Of a stretch of DNA of 64,000 bases, positions 18,569-30,899 are shown in pieces. Made by a program: the position numbers and the translations under genes. The stretch is from Microbacterium luteum (lineage in GTDB: Bacteria > Actinomycetota > Actinomycetes > Actinomycetales > Microbacteriaceae): positions 1,054,001-1,118,000 of the forward strand of contig NZ_CP063814.1 in NCBI RefSeq assembly GCF_015277875.1, written 5' to 3'. Position 1 is the stretch's first letter; each line of letters starts with the position of its first letter. Below the pieces are notes generated by a model. It was not told the DNA's origin. It did no database searches and worked only from the letters and a program-made list of their open reading frames with translations.

Positions 18569-19759
18569 TCATGCGGATGCGGCGACGGCGTCCGCGCCGA
18601 CATCGACGTGCTCGAGGGCGAGCGCGATCGCCCCGCGCGTCTCGGCCCAATCGCCGAACGACGCGCCGATGATGTCGGGCAGGCCCGCGGGTGAGGTGAG
18701 GGCGGAGCGCTCGAGGGCGTGGCGCATCGGCGCCATGAGGATCTCGCCCGCTGCGGCGAGTTCGCCCCCGATCACGATGCGCTCCGGATCGAACAGGTTG
18801 CACACGCTCGCGGCGGCGACACCGAGGTGGCGCCCCGCATCGGCGATGACGCGTTGCGCCGCGGCGTCGCCGTCATCCGCAGCGAGGAGCAGATCGCTCA
18901 ATCGGTGCATGCCCTCCGCAGGGGGGAAGGCCGACAGGAGCGCCGGTCCGCCCACGTAGGTCTCGAGACACCCGCGGTTGCTGCAACGGCACACCGGCCC
19001 GTTCTCGTCGATCGTGATGTGACCGATCTGCCCCGCTTTGCCGCTCGCGCCGTGGAAGAGATCGCCGCCCGCGACGATGCCGCCCGACACGGTGTGGCCG
19101 ACGCGGATGTAGACCGCCGAGGAGACGTCGCGCGCCGATCCCTCGCGCGCCTCCGCGAGGCCGCCCAGGTTCGCTTCGCTGTCGACGAAGACCGGGCGGG
19201 CGATGCGTCCGGTGAGCGCCTGCGCGATGTCGATGTCCTCCCACCCGGGCAGGAGTCCGGGCGTTGAGACCGTGTGCGTGCGCGGATCGATCGGTGCCGG
19301 GAGAGCCAGCCCCACGGCGTGCAGGTCGCCGAGGGAGCCGCCGAGCGACTCGGTGAGATCGCCCAGCAGCAGGGCGAGCCGATCCAGCTCCGCGTCGTGC
19401 CGGTGGTCCAGGGCGAGAGGGAGCGTCGTGTGGGTGACGACGGTGCGGGTCGCGTCGGCGATCGCGATGTTCAGCTGACGTGAGCTGAAGTGCACACCGG
19501 CGACGAGCCCCACCGAGTGCGCAAGCGAGACGAGCGTCGCCCGACGGCCGCTGCGCGACGTGAAGGAGGTGTGGAGCACGCCGGCTGCCGTCAGCTCCTT
19601 GACGATGTTGGACACGCTGGCCGGAGAGAGGCCCGTCACACCGGCGAGCTCGATCTGCGTGAGACGGCCGTGCCGCTTCAGCGAATCCAGCACGCGGGCA
19701 CGGTTCGCCTCTCGCAGGGACGCCTGCGAGCCTGGCGGAGCGGCGTGTCGGCGGGCCAC
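18569..19759 (-). CDS. ROK family transcriptional regulator
   Basis: A sugar-responsive repressor of 396 aa. The N-terminal winged HTH (about 18-75) includes LTQIELAGVTGLSPASVSNI. A ROK domain follows, with the ATP/sugar fold, the GHITIDENG stretch and the zinc-like motif CRCSNRGCLE (the CxC..xxGCxE pattern of ROK proteins). It heads a minus-strand run that includes two ABC ATPases, a binding protein and a permease, so it probably controls that uptake locus. GTG 19759 lies 7 nt after a TACAGT -10 box (19772-19767), giving a leaderless start MARRHAAPPG. An upstream GTG at 19768 is an alternative. Confidence 0.85.
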   Translation of the reverse strand: MARRHAAPPGSQASLREANRARVLDSLKRHGRLTQIELAGVTGLSPASVSNIVKELTAAGVLHTSFTSRSGRRATLVSLAHSVGLVAGVHFSSRQLNIAIADATRTVVTHTTLPLALDHRHDAELDRLALLLGDLTESLGGSLGDLHAVGLALPAPIDPRTHTVSTPGLLPGWEDIDIAQALTGRIARPVFVDSEANLGGLAEAREGSARDVSSAVYIRVGHTVSGGIVAGGDLFHGASGKAGQIGHITIDENGPVCRCSNRGCLETYVGGPALLSAFPPAEGMHRLSDLLLAADDGDAAAQRVIADAGRHLGVAAASVCNLFDPERIVIGGELAAAGEILMAPMRHALERSALTSPAGLPDIIGASFGDWAETRGAIALALEHVDVGADAVAASA

Positions 19760-19766
19760 AGCCCAC

Positions 19767-19772
19767 ACTGTA
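19767..19772 (-). promoter_or_regulatory. Predicted -10 box of the ROK gene
   Basis: TACAGT on the minus strand, 7 nt before GTG 19759, consistent with a leaderless mRNA. Confidence 0.45.
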
Positions 19773-19793
19773 CTCCCCGCCGCGACGGCGATC

Positions 19794-20648
19794 TCAGCCG
19801 TCGGCGGCCAGCCTGATGAGCACGATGTTGCCGGACTCATCCATCTCCGCGACCTTCGGGTGCGCTTTGACGAAGTCGGTGAAGCTCTTGTGCCCGAGCG
19901 TCTTCTCGCTGAACGAGGGGTCGAGTCGCTTGATGAGGCTCTTCACCGCCGAGGCGTGCTGCCACTCGGCGGCCTCCTTGTCGTTCTCCAGGCGGAGCGC
20001 TCTTTCCAGGAGGTCGGCACCGGGGTCCACCGTCTTCTTGCGTCCTCGGCTCTTGCGGGTCCCCGTGGTGTCGGCCGACGGGGCGGTCACGCCGGGGAGC
20101 GTGTCGTAGGCGTCGAAGGTGTCGCACGCCGCCGCGAGCGACTTCGCCGTCGAACCCGAGACGCCGACGCCCACGACGTAGCGCCCCAGGCGCTTGCATC
20201 GCTGCGCGAGCGGCACGTAGTCGCTGTCGCCGGCCACGATGACCACGTGCGTGAGGTCCTCCAGCCGGAACATGTCCTCCACGGTGTCGACAGCGAGCCG
20301 GATGTCGGCGCCGTTCTTGCCGTAGGCAGCGGCGGGGAACAGCTGCACCAGGTCCACCGCGCGGGCGACCAGCTGCGTCTGGTACTCCGCGTTGACCGGC
20401 GAGGACCAGTCGGCGTACGCGCGGGTCAGGACGAGCGTGCCGAACGATGTCGCGTAGTCGATGATCGCGCCGACATCGATGGTCGCCTCCGAGAGCCGCT
20501 CGGCGATCTCTGACGCCGTGGGGTCCTGCATGATCTTCTGGCGGTCGCGCGAGTATGCGTTGCGTCCGTGCACGCGGTCGTACCAGGACATGACGATGTT
20601 GTCGAAGTCGATGTAGACGGCGACGCGCTGGCTCTGCAGATCGGCCAC
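19794..20648 (-). CDS. NYN-domain (PIN-like) protein with C-terminal OST-HTH/LOTUS domain
   Basis: A probable RNA-processing nuclease or RNA-binding protein of 284 aa. The NYN domain (about 8-165) shows the acidic residues expected of PIN-like nucleases: YIDFDNI, NGADIRLAVDTVE and VAGDSDYVPLA. A basic linker rich in Lys and Arg (TGTRKSRGRKK) leads to a C-terminal domain ending KSFTDFVKAHPKVAEM, matching OST-HTH/LOTUS RNA-binding folds. This domain pair is widespread in bacteria; its substrates are largely unknown. The GTG start at 20648 follows GAGGAG with 5 nt spacing; the frame extends 8 codons further up without support. It lies 20 bp after the oxidoreductase stop on the same strand. Confidence 0.82.
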   Translation of the reverse strand: MADLQSQRVAVYIDFDNIVMSWYDRVHGRNAYSRDRQKIMQDPTASEIAERLSEATIDVGAIIDYATSFGTLVLTRAYADWSSPVNAEYQTQLVARAVDLVQLFPAAAYGKNGADIRLAVDTVEDMFRLEDLTHVVIVAGDSDYVPLAQRCKRLGRYVVGVGVSGSTAKSLAAACDTFDAYDTLPGVTAPSADTTGTRKSRGRKKTVDPGADLLERALRLENDKEAAEWQHASAVKSLIKRLDPSFSEKTLGHKSFTDFVKAHPKVAEMDESGNIVLIRLAADG

Positions 20649-20668
20649 GGCGGCTCCTCGCTCGGTGA

Positions 20669-21652
20669 TCAATGCTCTTCGGGGTAACGCAGGCCGATCT
20701 GACGCCGGACGGCGTCAAGAGTCTCCATGATGGCCACCGTCTCGTCGATCGGCAGGCGCTCGGAGTCGGTGGCGCCGTCGGCGATGATCTCCTCTGCCGC
20801 GAGGGCCTGGAACTGCATCCCGCGCCCCTCGATGTCGGAGACGAATTCCTCCAGCACCGTGCCGTCGGGCGCTGTGACGCGGAAGGACGTCGGGGTGTAC
20901 CAGACGCGGTCGATGTCGATGCGGCCCTCGGTTCCGACCACGTGGGCCGTGTTCGGGCCGGCCGCGCGCGACGACGACAGCGTGGTCGAGACGGCGCCGG
21001 ACGCGTGGGTGAAGATGGTCGCCGCCTCCGTGTCCGCGCCCGTTCCGCCCAGGCGCGCGGTCGCCGCGATCGACGTCGGTGCCCCGAGCATGTCCCAGGC
21101 GAACGACACGGGATAGATGCCGAGGTCCAGCAGCGCGCCGCCGCCGAGCTCGAGGGCGTTGAGCCGGTGGGCGGGGTCATCGGAGATCCGCTGCGTGTGG
21201 TCGGCGAACACCGCGCGGATCTCGCCCAGCGTTCCGGCTTCGATGATCTCGTGGATGCGGATCATGTGCGGCAGGTACCGGGTCCACATCGCCTCCATCG
21301 CCAGGAGCCCCTTCGCGCGGGCCAGGTCGCGGACCGCGATCGCCTGGTCGGCGTTCAGCGTGAACGGCTTCTCGATGAGGACGTGCTTGCCGTGCTCCAG
21401 TAGCAGCAGCGCGTTCTCGGCGTGCATCGGGTGAGGAGTGGCGATGTAGACGATGTCGATCTCGTCATCGGCGGCGAGCGCCTCGTACGAGCCGTGCACG
21501 CGAGCGACGTCGAATTCCTCCGCGAAAGCGCGGGCGCCCTCGAGTCGGCGCGATCCGACGGCCCGCAGGTCCAGACCCGCGGTGCGCAGGTCGCGGGCGA
21601 AGGCGTGGGCGATGCCGCCCGTGGCGAGGATTCCCCAACGAAGTCCGGTCAT
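20669..21652 (-). CDS. Gfo/Idh/MocA family NAD(P)-dependent oxidoreductase
   Basis: Oxidises or reduces a sugar or cyclitol, substrate unknown; 327 aa. The N-terminal Rossmann fold begins WGILATGGIAHAFARDL, followed by IDIVYIATPHPMHAENALLL and the family's EKPFTLNADQA motif (catalytic Lys). The C-terminal half is the alpha/beta substrate domain. ATG 21652 follows a TACAGT -10 box by 6 nt, so the mRNA is probably leaderless. It shares a short divergent promoter region with the M20 peptidase gene and probably forms an operon with the NYN gene downstream. Confidence 0.85.
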   Translation of the reverse strand: MTGLRWGILATGGIAHAFARDLRTAGLDLRAVGSRRLEGARAFAEEFDVARVHGSYEALAADDEIDIVYIATPHPMHAENALLLLEHGKHVLIEKPFTLNADQAIAVRDLARAKGLLAMEAMWTRYLPHMIRIHEIIEAGTLGEIRAVFADHTQRISDDPAHRLNALELGGGALLDLGIYPVSFAWDMLGAPTSIAATARLGGTGADTEAATIFTHASGAVSTTLSSSRAAGPNTAHVVGTEGRIDIDRVWYTPTSFRVTAPDGTVLEEFVSDIEGRGMQFQALAAEEIIADGATDSERLPIDETVAIMETLDAVRRQIGLRYPEEH

Positions 21653-21658
21653 GCGTCG

Positions 21659-21664
21659 ACTGTA
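21659..21664 (-). promoter_or_regulatory. Predicted -10 box of the Gfo/Idh/MocA gene
   Basis: TACAGT on the minus strand, 6 nt from ATG 21652. Confidence 0.45.
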
Positions 21665-21716
21665 TCGACCGCCGCCGGTGGAATCGAGGTGAGTGCCCCG
21701 CGCGGTCCGCGCTCGA

Positions 21717-21722
21717 TACGCT
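21717..21722 (+). promoter_or_regulatory. Predicted -10 box of the M20 peptidase gene
   Basis: TACGCT, 6 nt before GTG 21729, consistent with a leaderless mRNA. Confidence 0.45.
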
Positions 21723-21728
21723 CGACGG

Positions 21729-23057
21729 GTGACAGCCTCCCTCGAGCGGTTCCGCGAGCTTCTGGCCATCCCGACCGTCTCCTTCGCCGACGAGTCCCAG
21801 GTGGACCGATCGGCCTTCGACCGCTTCGCCGAGGCCCTCGAGCGCCTCTACCCGCTGGTCCACGAGCGCCTCGAGCTCGAGATCGTGGCCGGGTACTCGC
21901 GGCTGTACCGGTGGCCGGGTTCCACGGACGAGCAGCCTCTCGTGCTCATGGCGCATCAGGATGTCGTGCCCGTCGTCGACGAGGAGTGGCAGACGCCGCC
22001 GTTCGACCCGACCGTTCTCGGTGACGGCGCGGATGCGGCGATCCATGCGCGCGGAGCGATCGACGACAAGGGTGCGCTCGTGGCGATCTTGGAGGCCGTC
22101 GAAGCCCTTCTCACGGACGGCTTCACACCGGAACGCGACGTGTACCTGGCGTTCGGGCACAACGAGGAGACCGCCGGCGACGGCGCGGGCGCCATGGTCG
22201 ACAGGCTCGCCGAGCGCGGCGTCCGACCGGGCCTCGTGCTCGATGAGGGCGGCGCGGTCGTCGAGGGAGTGATCCCCGGCGTCACCGTGCCGACAGCGAT
22301 GGTGGGTGTCGCCGAGCGCGGGATCATGACGCTCGTGCTGACCGCACGCGAAGACGGCGGTCACGCGTCGACGCCGCCGCGCACTCCGGCCACCGCGCGC
22401 CTGGCGCGCGCGATCGTGCGCCTCCATCGTCATCCGTTCCCGGTGCGACTGGTCCCGCCCGTGCGGGCCATGCTCGCCACCCTCGCACCTCACGTGCCTC
22501 AGCCGTTGCGCGCGGTGTTCTCCCACACCGGTCTCACCGCGCCCCTCCTCGTGCGCGCCTTCGGAGCGCTCGGGCCCGAGATGCGCGCGATCGTGCGGAC
22601 GACCGCCGTGGTCACGCAGCTCAGCGGTGCGCCGGGCGAGAATGTGCTCGCGACGACGGCGCGCGCCGCCGTCAACGTGCGCCTTCTCACCGGAGACACC
22701 ATCGATGAGGCGACCGCGAGGGTGCGCAGGGTGATCGCCGACCCCGGGGTGGACATCGAGGTGCGCCGAGGTTCGGAGCCCTCGCCGGTCTCGCCGTGGC
22801 GAGGGGAGGCGTGGCAGCGGATCGCGCGAGCCGTGGGGGAGACCCTCGGCACGGACGTCGTCACGACCCCCTACCTGCAACTGGGCGCCAGCGACAGCCG
22901 CTGGTTCACGCGGATCAGCGACCACGTCTACCGCTTCACGCCCTTCCACCTGACCCGAGCCGAACGCGAGGCGCTGCACGCGCACGACGAGCGCATCCGA
23001 ATCGATGTCTGGCACCGAGGAATCGGCTTCTACCGGGCTCTTCTCGAAGCATCGTGA
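21729..23057 (+). CDS. M20/M25/M40 family metallopeptidase
   Basis: A di-zinc amidohydrolase or peptidase of 442 aa, probably cytosolic as no signal peptide is seen. Zinc-site and catalytic motifs are in order: MAHQDVVPV (His about 78, with catalytic Asp), ARGAIDDKG (bridging Asp), GHNEETAG (catalytic Glu pair) and a late histidine in YRFTPFHLT. A dimerisation domain is inserted at about 195-320. It resembles carboxypeptidase-S-like M20 enzymes more than ArgE or DapE; the substrate cannot be fixed. GTG 21729 is 6 nt from a -10 box. It ends about 500 bp upstream of the 16S gene. Confidence 0.83.
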   Translation: MTASLERFRELLAIPTVSFADESQVDRSAFDRFAEALERLYPLVHERLELEIVAGYSRLYRWPGSTDEQPLVLMAHQDVVPVVDEEWQTPPFDPTVLGDGADAAIHARGAIDDKGALVAILEAVEALLTDGFTPERDVYLAFGHNEETAGDGAGAMVDRLAERGVRPGLVLDEGGAVVEGVIPGVTVPTAMVGVAERGIMTLVLTAREDGGHASTPPRTPATARLARAIVRLHRHPFPVRLVPPVRAMLATLAPHVPQPLRAVFSHTGLTAPLLVRAFGALGPEMRAIVRTTAVVTQLSGAPGENVLATTARAAVNVRLLTGDTIDEATARVRRVIADPGVDIEVRRGSEPSPVSPWRGEAWQRIARAVGETLGTDVVTTPYLQLGASDSRWFTRISDHVYRFTPFHLTRAEREALHAHDERIRIDVWHRGIGFYRALLEAS

Positions 23058-23561
23058 CACGCGCGACCCGCACGACACGCCCGGGGTGTGGTGTGGTTTT
23101 GCGTGGGGGTGGGTGGGGACGTAATGTTCTTGTTGTTCGCCCCAAAGGGGAGAGCGGAGCGGCCGGAAGGCCCCGCCCCCTCAAGTAGCGGACCACCCCC
23201 TTCTGAAACAGATGCTCGTTGAGTGTCGTGGCCTTCGGGTCTAGGATGGGTTCCTCTCCTTCATCGGATGGCACTCCCTCCTGGTTCGTGTGACAGCGTG
23301 CTGGGTTTGTGTGTGTGGTGTGGGTGGGGTATGATTGTGAAGTTGCCCTTCTGGGCCTGCTTGGTTGCGGGTTGGTTGGTGCGCCCGATCTTTGAGAACT
23401 CAACAGCGTGCACTTGTCATATGCCAAATAACCTCGGCCACTTTTTTGTGGTTTGAGATTCCTTTGGATCAATTTTGGATTGTCAGTGATGGCATCCGTT
23501 TGGTCATGATTGAACTCGTCGCATGTGTGGTCTTATTCCGACCTGCGTGTGGCTTTCGTTT
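23058..23561 (+). promoter_or_regulatory. rrn: rrn operon leader region (promoter and antitermination/processing sequences)
   Basis: About 500 bp without a credible protein gene. It holds a possible promoter with TATGAT (23332-23337) and a TTTGTG-like -35 about 18 bp upstream. A TTTGAGAACT box near 23390-23399 occurs again before the 23S gene (25384-25393), as expected for rRNA antitermination and processing leaders. CTTGTCATATG (23413-23423) is complementary to CATATGACGAG (25168-25178) after the 16S gene and forms the 16S precursor stem. Confidence 0.65.
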
Positions 23562-28585
<5,024 letters not shown>

Positions 28586-28611
28586 CACTTTGCGCTATTT
28601 CTTTAGCGTGA

Positions 28612-28632
28612 CTCGCGTCCACCGTGTGGTTC
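28612..28632 (+). other. Right arm of the 23S rRNA processing stem
   Basis: This 21-nt segment (begins CTCGCGTCCACC) is the reverse complement of 25389-25409 with 19 of 21 matches, the rest G-U compatible. CGCTATTT (28593-28600) likewise pairs with AAATAGCG (25441-25448). Together they form the long stem that RNase III-type processing would cut to release pre-23S. Confidence 0.75.
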
Positions 28633-28695
28633 CCGATGTACGGTCGGAAACCCACAACAACATCTTTTGTTGTGACACACTGAAACATCGATAGT

Positions 28696-28814
28696 GTTTC
28701 GGCGGCCATAGCGAGAGGGAAACGCCCGGTCCCATTCCGAACCCGGAAGCTAAGCCTCTCAGCGCCGATGGTACTGCAGGGGCCACCCTGTGGGAGAGTA
28801 GGACACCGCCGGAC
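28696..28814 (+). rRNA. rrf: 5S ribosomal RNA
   Basis: About 119 nt beginning GTTTCGGCGGCCATAGCG and ending GGACACCGCCGGAC. The two ends pair, and the internal CCCATTCCGAACCCGGAAGC is the conserved loop region. It completes a 16S-23S-5S operon. Confidence 0.95.
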
Positions 28815-28825
28815 TTCTTTTCACG

Positions 28826-28857
28826 GTAATGGCCACCCAAAGCAGGGTGGCCATTAC
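28826..28857 (+). terminator. rrn operon terminator
   Basis: A perfect 13-bp stem GTAATGGCCACCC (28826-28838 with 28845-28857) and loop AAAGCA, directly after 5S. Only a short T-rich tail follows. Confidence 0.8.
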
Positions 28858-28882
28858 TCGTTAACAGGAGGAACCAGAGCTG

Positions 28883-29944
28883 ATGGCTGACGACGACGAC
28901 CGCGAGCGCCCTCGTCGCCCTCGCTACACCTCGAATGACCGGAACACGCCCGCCCGGGGCGATCGGAAGCCGTATCAGAAGCGCGATGGTGACCGCTCGT
29001 ATGGGAACCGGGATGATCGGAAGCCGTATCAGAAGCGTGGTGGCGACCGCTCGTACGGGAACCGGGATGACCGGAAGCCGTATCAGAAGCGTGACGGCGA
29101 CCGTTCCTACGGCAAGCACGACGACCGTGGTCCTCGGCGCGACGCCGAGCCGCGTGAGCCGCGCGCGCCGCGACGGGACGTGCCCGAGATCCCCGAGGAG
29201 ATCACAGCACGTTCCCTGCCGAACGCGGCGCGGAACGAACTGAAGACACTGAGCAAAGAGAACGCCGACGCGGTCGCACGCCACCTTGCCATGGCAGGTC
29301 TGCTGATCGACGACGACCCGGCACTGGCTCACCGCCACGCGCTCGAGGCGAGTCACCGTGCCGGTCGGATCGCGGTCGTGCGCGAGACCGTCGCCATCAC
29401 CGCCTACGCCGTCGGGGACTACGCTCTGGCACTGCGCGAACTGCGCACGTACCGACGAATCAGCGGCAAGGACGACCAGATCGCGCTGCAGGTCGACAGC
29501 GAGCGCGGTGTCGGCCGCGCCGACCGTGCGCTCGAGGTGGGGCGGTCGGTCGATCGCGACAAGCTGCCGACGGCGGCGCGTGTCGAGCTCGCGATCGCGA
29601 TGTCGGGCGCGCGTCTGGATGTGGGCGAGACGGAGCGCGCGCTCCTCGAGCTCGACATCCCCGAACTCGACCCCGACCGTGCGTTCGCGTGGAGCCCGGC
29701 GCTGTTCGCCGCCCGCGCGGCCGTTCTGGAGGAACTGGGACGAGCGGAGGAAGCCGAGGAGTGGTACCGCCGTGCCACGATCGCCGCCGAGGCGCTGGAC
29801 GACGCCAGCGGGTTCGAGGCAGGTGAGACCGTCTGGGTCGACGAGGTCGAAGAGGACGAGGACGCCGAGGCCTTCGACCGCGCGCAGCCTGCCGGCGATG
29901 CGTCTGTCGAACCGGCGACGGGCGACGACGACCCTCAGGTCTGA
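28883..29944 (+). CDS. TPR-like protein with a disordered, repeat-bearing Arg/Asp/Lys/Tyr-rich N-terminus
   Basis: A 353-aa protein of unknown function directly after the rrn terminator. Residues 1-100 are disordered and highly charged, with three near-identical 18-residue repeats (core RKPYQKR..GDRSYG), resembling RNA- or ribosome-binding tails. Residues about 110-310 are helical with TPR-like pairs (ALALRELRTYRRI, AEEAEEWYRRATIAAEAL), and an acidic C-tail follows. An AGGAGG-like site (28867-28872) precedes ATG 28883. The basic tail, TPR body and position beside rRNA genes suggest a role in ribosome or RNA biology, but that is inference. It overlaps the convergent oxidoreductase gene by 10 bp. 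Confidence 0.75.
   Translation: MADDDDRERPRRPRYTSNDRNTPARGDRKPYQKRDGDRSYGNRDDRKPYQKRGGDRSYGNRDDRKPYQKRDGDRSYGKHDDRGPRRDAEPREPRAPRRDVPEIPEEITARSLPNAARNELKTLSKENADAVARHLAMAGLLIDDDPALAHRHALEASHRAGRIAVVRETVAITAYAVGDYALALRELRTYRRISGKDDQIALQVDSERGVGRADRALEVGRSVDRDKLPTAARVELAIAMSGARLDVGETERALLELDIPELDPDRAFAWSPALFAARAAVLEELGRAEEAEEWYRRATIAAEALDDASGFEAGETVWVDEVEEDEDAEAFDRAQPAGDASVEPATGDDDPQV
28961..29122 (+). repeat. Three tandem 54-bp coding repeats
   Basis: Units at 28961-29014, 29015-29068 and 29069-29122. Each starts GATCGGAAGC or GACCGGAAGC and encodes an 18-residue unit. Units 1 and 2 differ at few bases and unit 3 is more diverged. An exact multiple of three keeps the frame, so copy number can vary without breaking the gene. 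Confidence 0.9.
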
Positions 29945-30882
29945 TCCGGCACGAGCAGGATCTTCCCGTCCGTGCCGCGCTCGACGTCTTCGTGTGCGCG
30001 AACCGCATCGCGAAGGGCATAGCGCGGGCCGAGCTCGACCGTGAAACCGCCCGCCGCGATCAGCCCCAGCGCCACGGGAATCGCTTCGCGCCGCCACGCG
30101 CGCTGCTGATCGGTGAGGCCGCGCGCTGCGCCGCCGGCGTAGGCCTGGATGCCGTACCGGGGTGCATCGGCCCCGCGTACCAGCGTCGCCACGCGTGAGC
30201 GGTCGTTCGCGACCTCGACCGACGCCGCAAGCGCTTCGTCGGTCCCCGCACAGTCGAGTGCCACATCGAGCCGAGTCCCACCGGCCCGGACTCGCTCCAC
30301 GAGGCCCGGTCCATAGGCCACCGGAACGGCACCGAGTGCGCGCACGTGGTCGGCGCGTCGCTCGGACGTCGTGGCAAGAACATCCGCGCCCCATCGCACC
30401 GCGAACTGGATGACGGCCTGCCCGACCGCACCCGAGCCGCCGTGCACGAGCAGGCGATCACCGGGTCCGACGGCCAGCGAACGAAGCGCTTGATACGCCG
30501 TCGCCACCGGGATGCCGATCGCCGCGCCGGTCTCGGCGTCGACGGCGGGCGGGCGGAGCGCGAGGGCGGAGGCGGGCACGATCGCCTCCTCGGCGTAGGT
30601 CCCCTGCGCGCCGCTGACCACCACCGGCATCCCGCGGCGGAACCCCGCCACGTCGGCGCCGACGGCCACTACGATCCCGGCTCCATCGGAGCCCACCCGT
30701 CGTCGGCCCTCTATCGGTGGCGATGCCCGCAGTCCGCTTCGGAGTTTCGCGTCGATCGGGTTCACCCCGGCCGCCTCGACGCGGACCGCCACCTCCCCGG
30801 CAGCGGGGTCGGCTGACGCAAACTCGGCGTACTCCAGGACCTCGGGGCCGCCGAGCCGGCGGTGGAAGACGGCGTGTGGCAT
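29935..30882 (-). CDS. Zinc-independent alcohol dehydrogenase / quinone oxidoreductase family protein
   Basis: An NADPH-dependent medium-chain reductase of 315 aa, Qor-like, which would reduce quinones or enones. It has a GroES-like N-domain (GVNPIDAKLRSG), the Rossmann motif VHGGSGAVGQAVIQFA (about 140-155) and the family's ATTSERRADHVRALGA cofactor-selecting loop. Structural-zinc cysteines are absent. I chose the start MPHAVFHRRLGGPEVLE (ATG 30882) because GAGAGG lies 6 nt upstream and this is the usual family N-terminus. An ATG at 30903 overlaps the hrpA stop by 4 nt and would add 7 residues. It probably shares an operon with hrpA. Confidence 0.82.
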   Translation of the reverse strand: MPHAVFHRRLGGPEVLEYAEFASADPAAGEVAVRVEAAGVNPIDAKLRSGLRASPPIEGRRRVGSDGAGIVVAVGADVAGFRRGMPVVVSGAQGTYAEEAIVPASALALRPPAVDAETGAAIGIPVATAYQALRSLAVGPGDRLLVHGGSGAVGQAVIQFAVRWGADVLATTSERRADHVRALGAVPVAYGPGLVERVRAGGTRLDVALDCAGTDEALAASVEVANDRSRVATLVRGADAPRYGIQAYAGGAARGLTDQQRAWRREAIPVALGLIAAGGFTVELGPRYALRDAVRAHEDVERGTDGKILLVPDQT

Positions 30883-30899
30883 CTGCATCCTCTCGATCG

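Noticed and set aside
28961..29122. CRISPR array
   Set aside because: The units are contiguous 54-bp coding repeats without spacers.
28595..30394. 599-codon minus-strand frame from the end of the rrn operon through the TPR-like gene
   Set aside because: It covers 5S rRNA and the terminator and is antisense to a better-supported gene; composition is that of a shadow frame.
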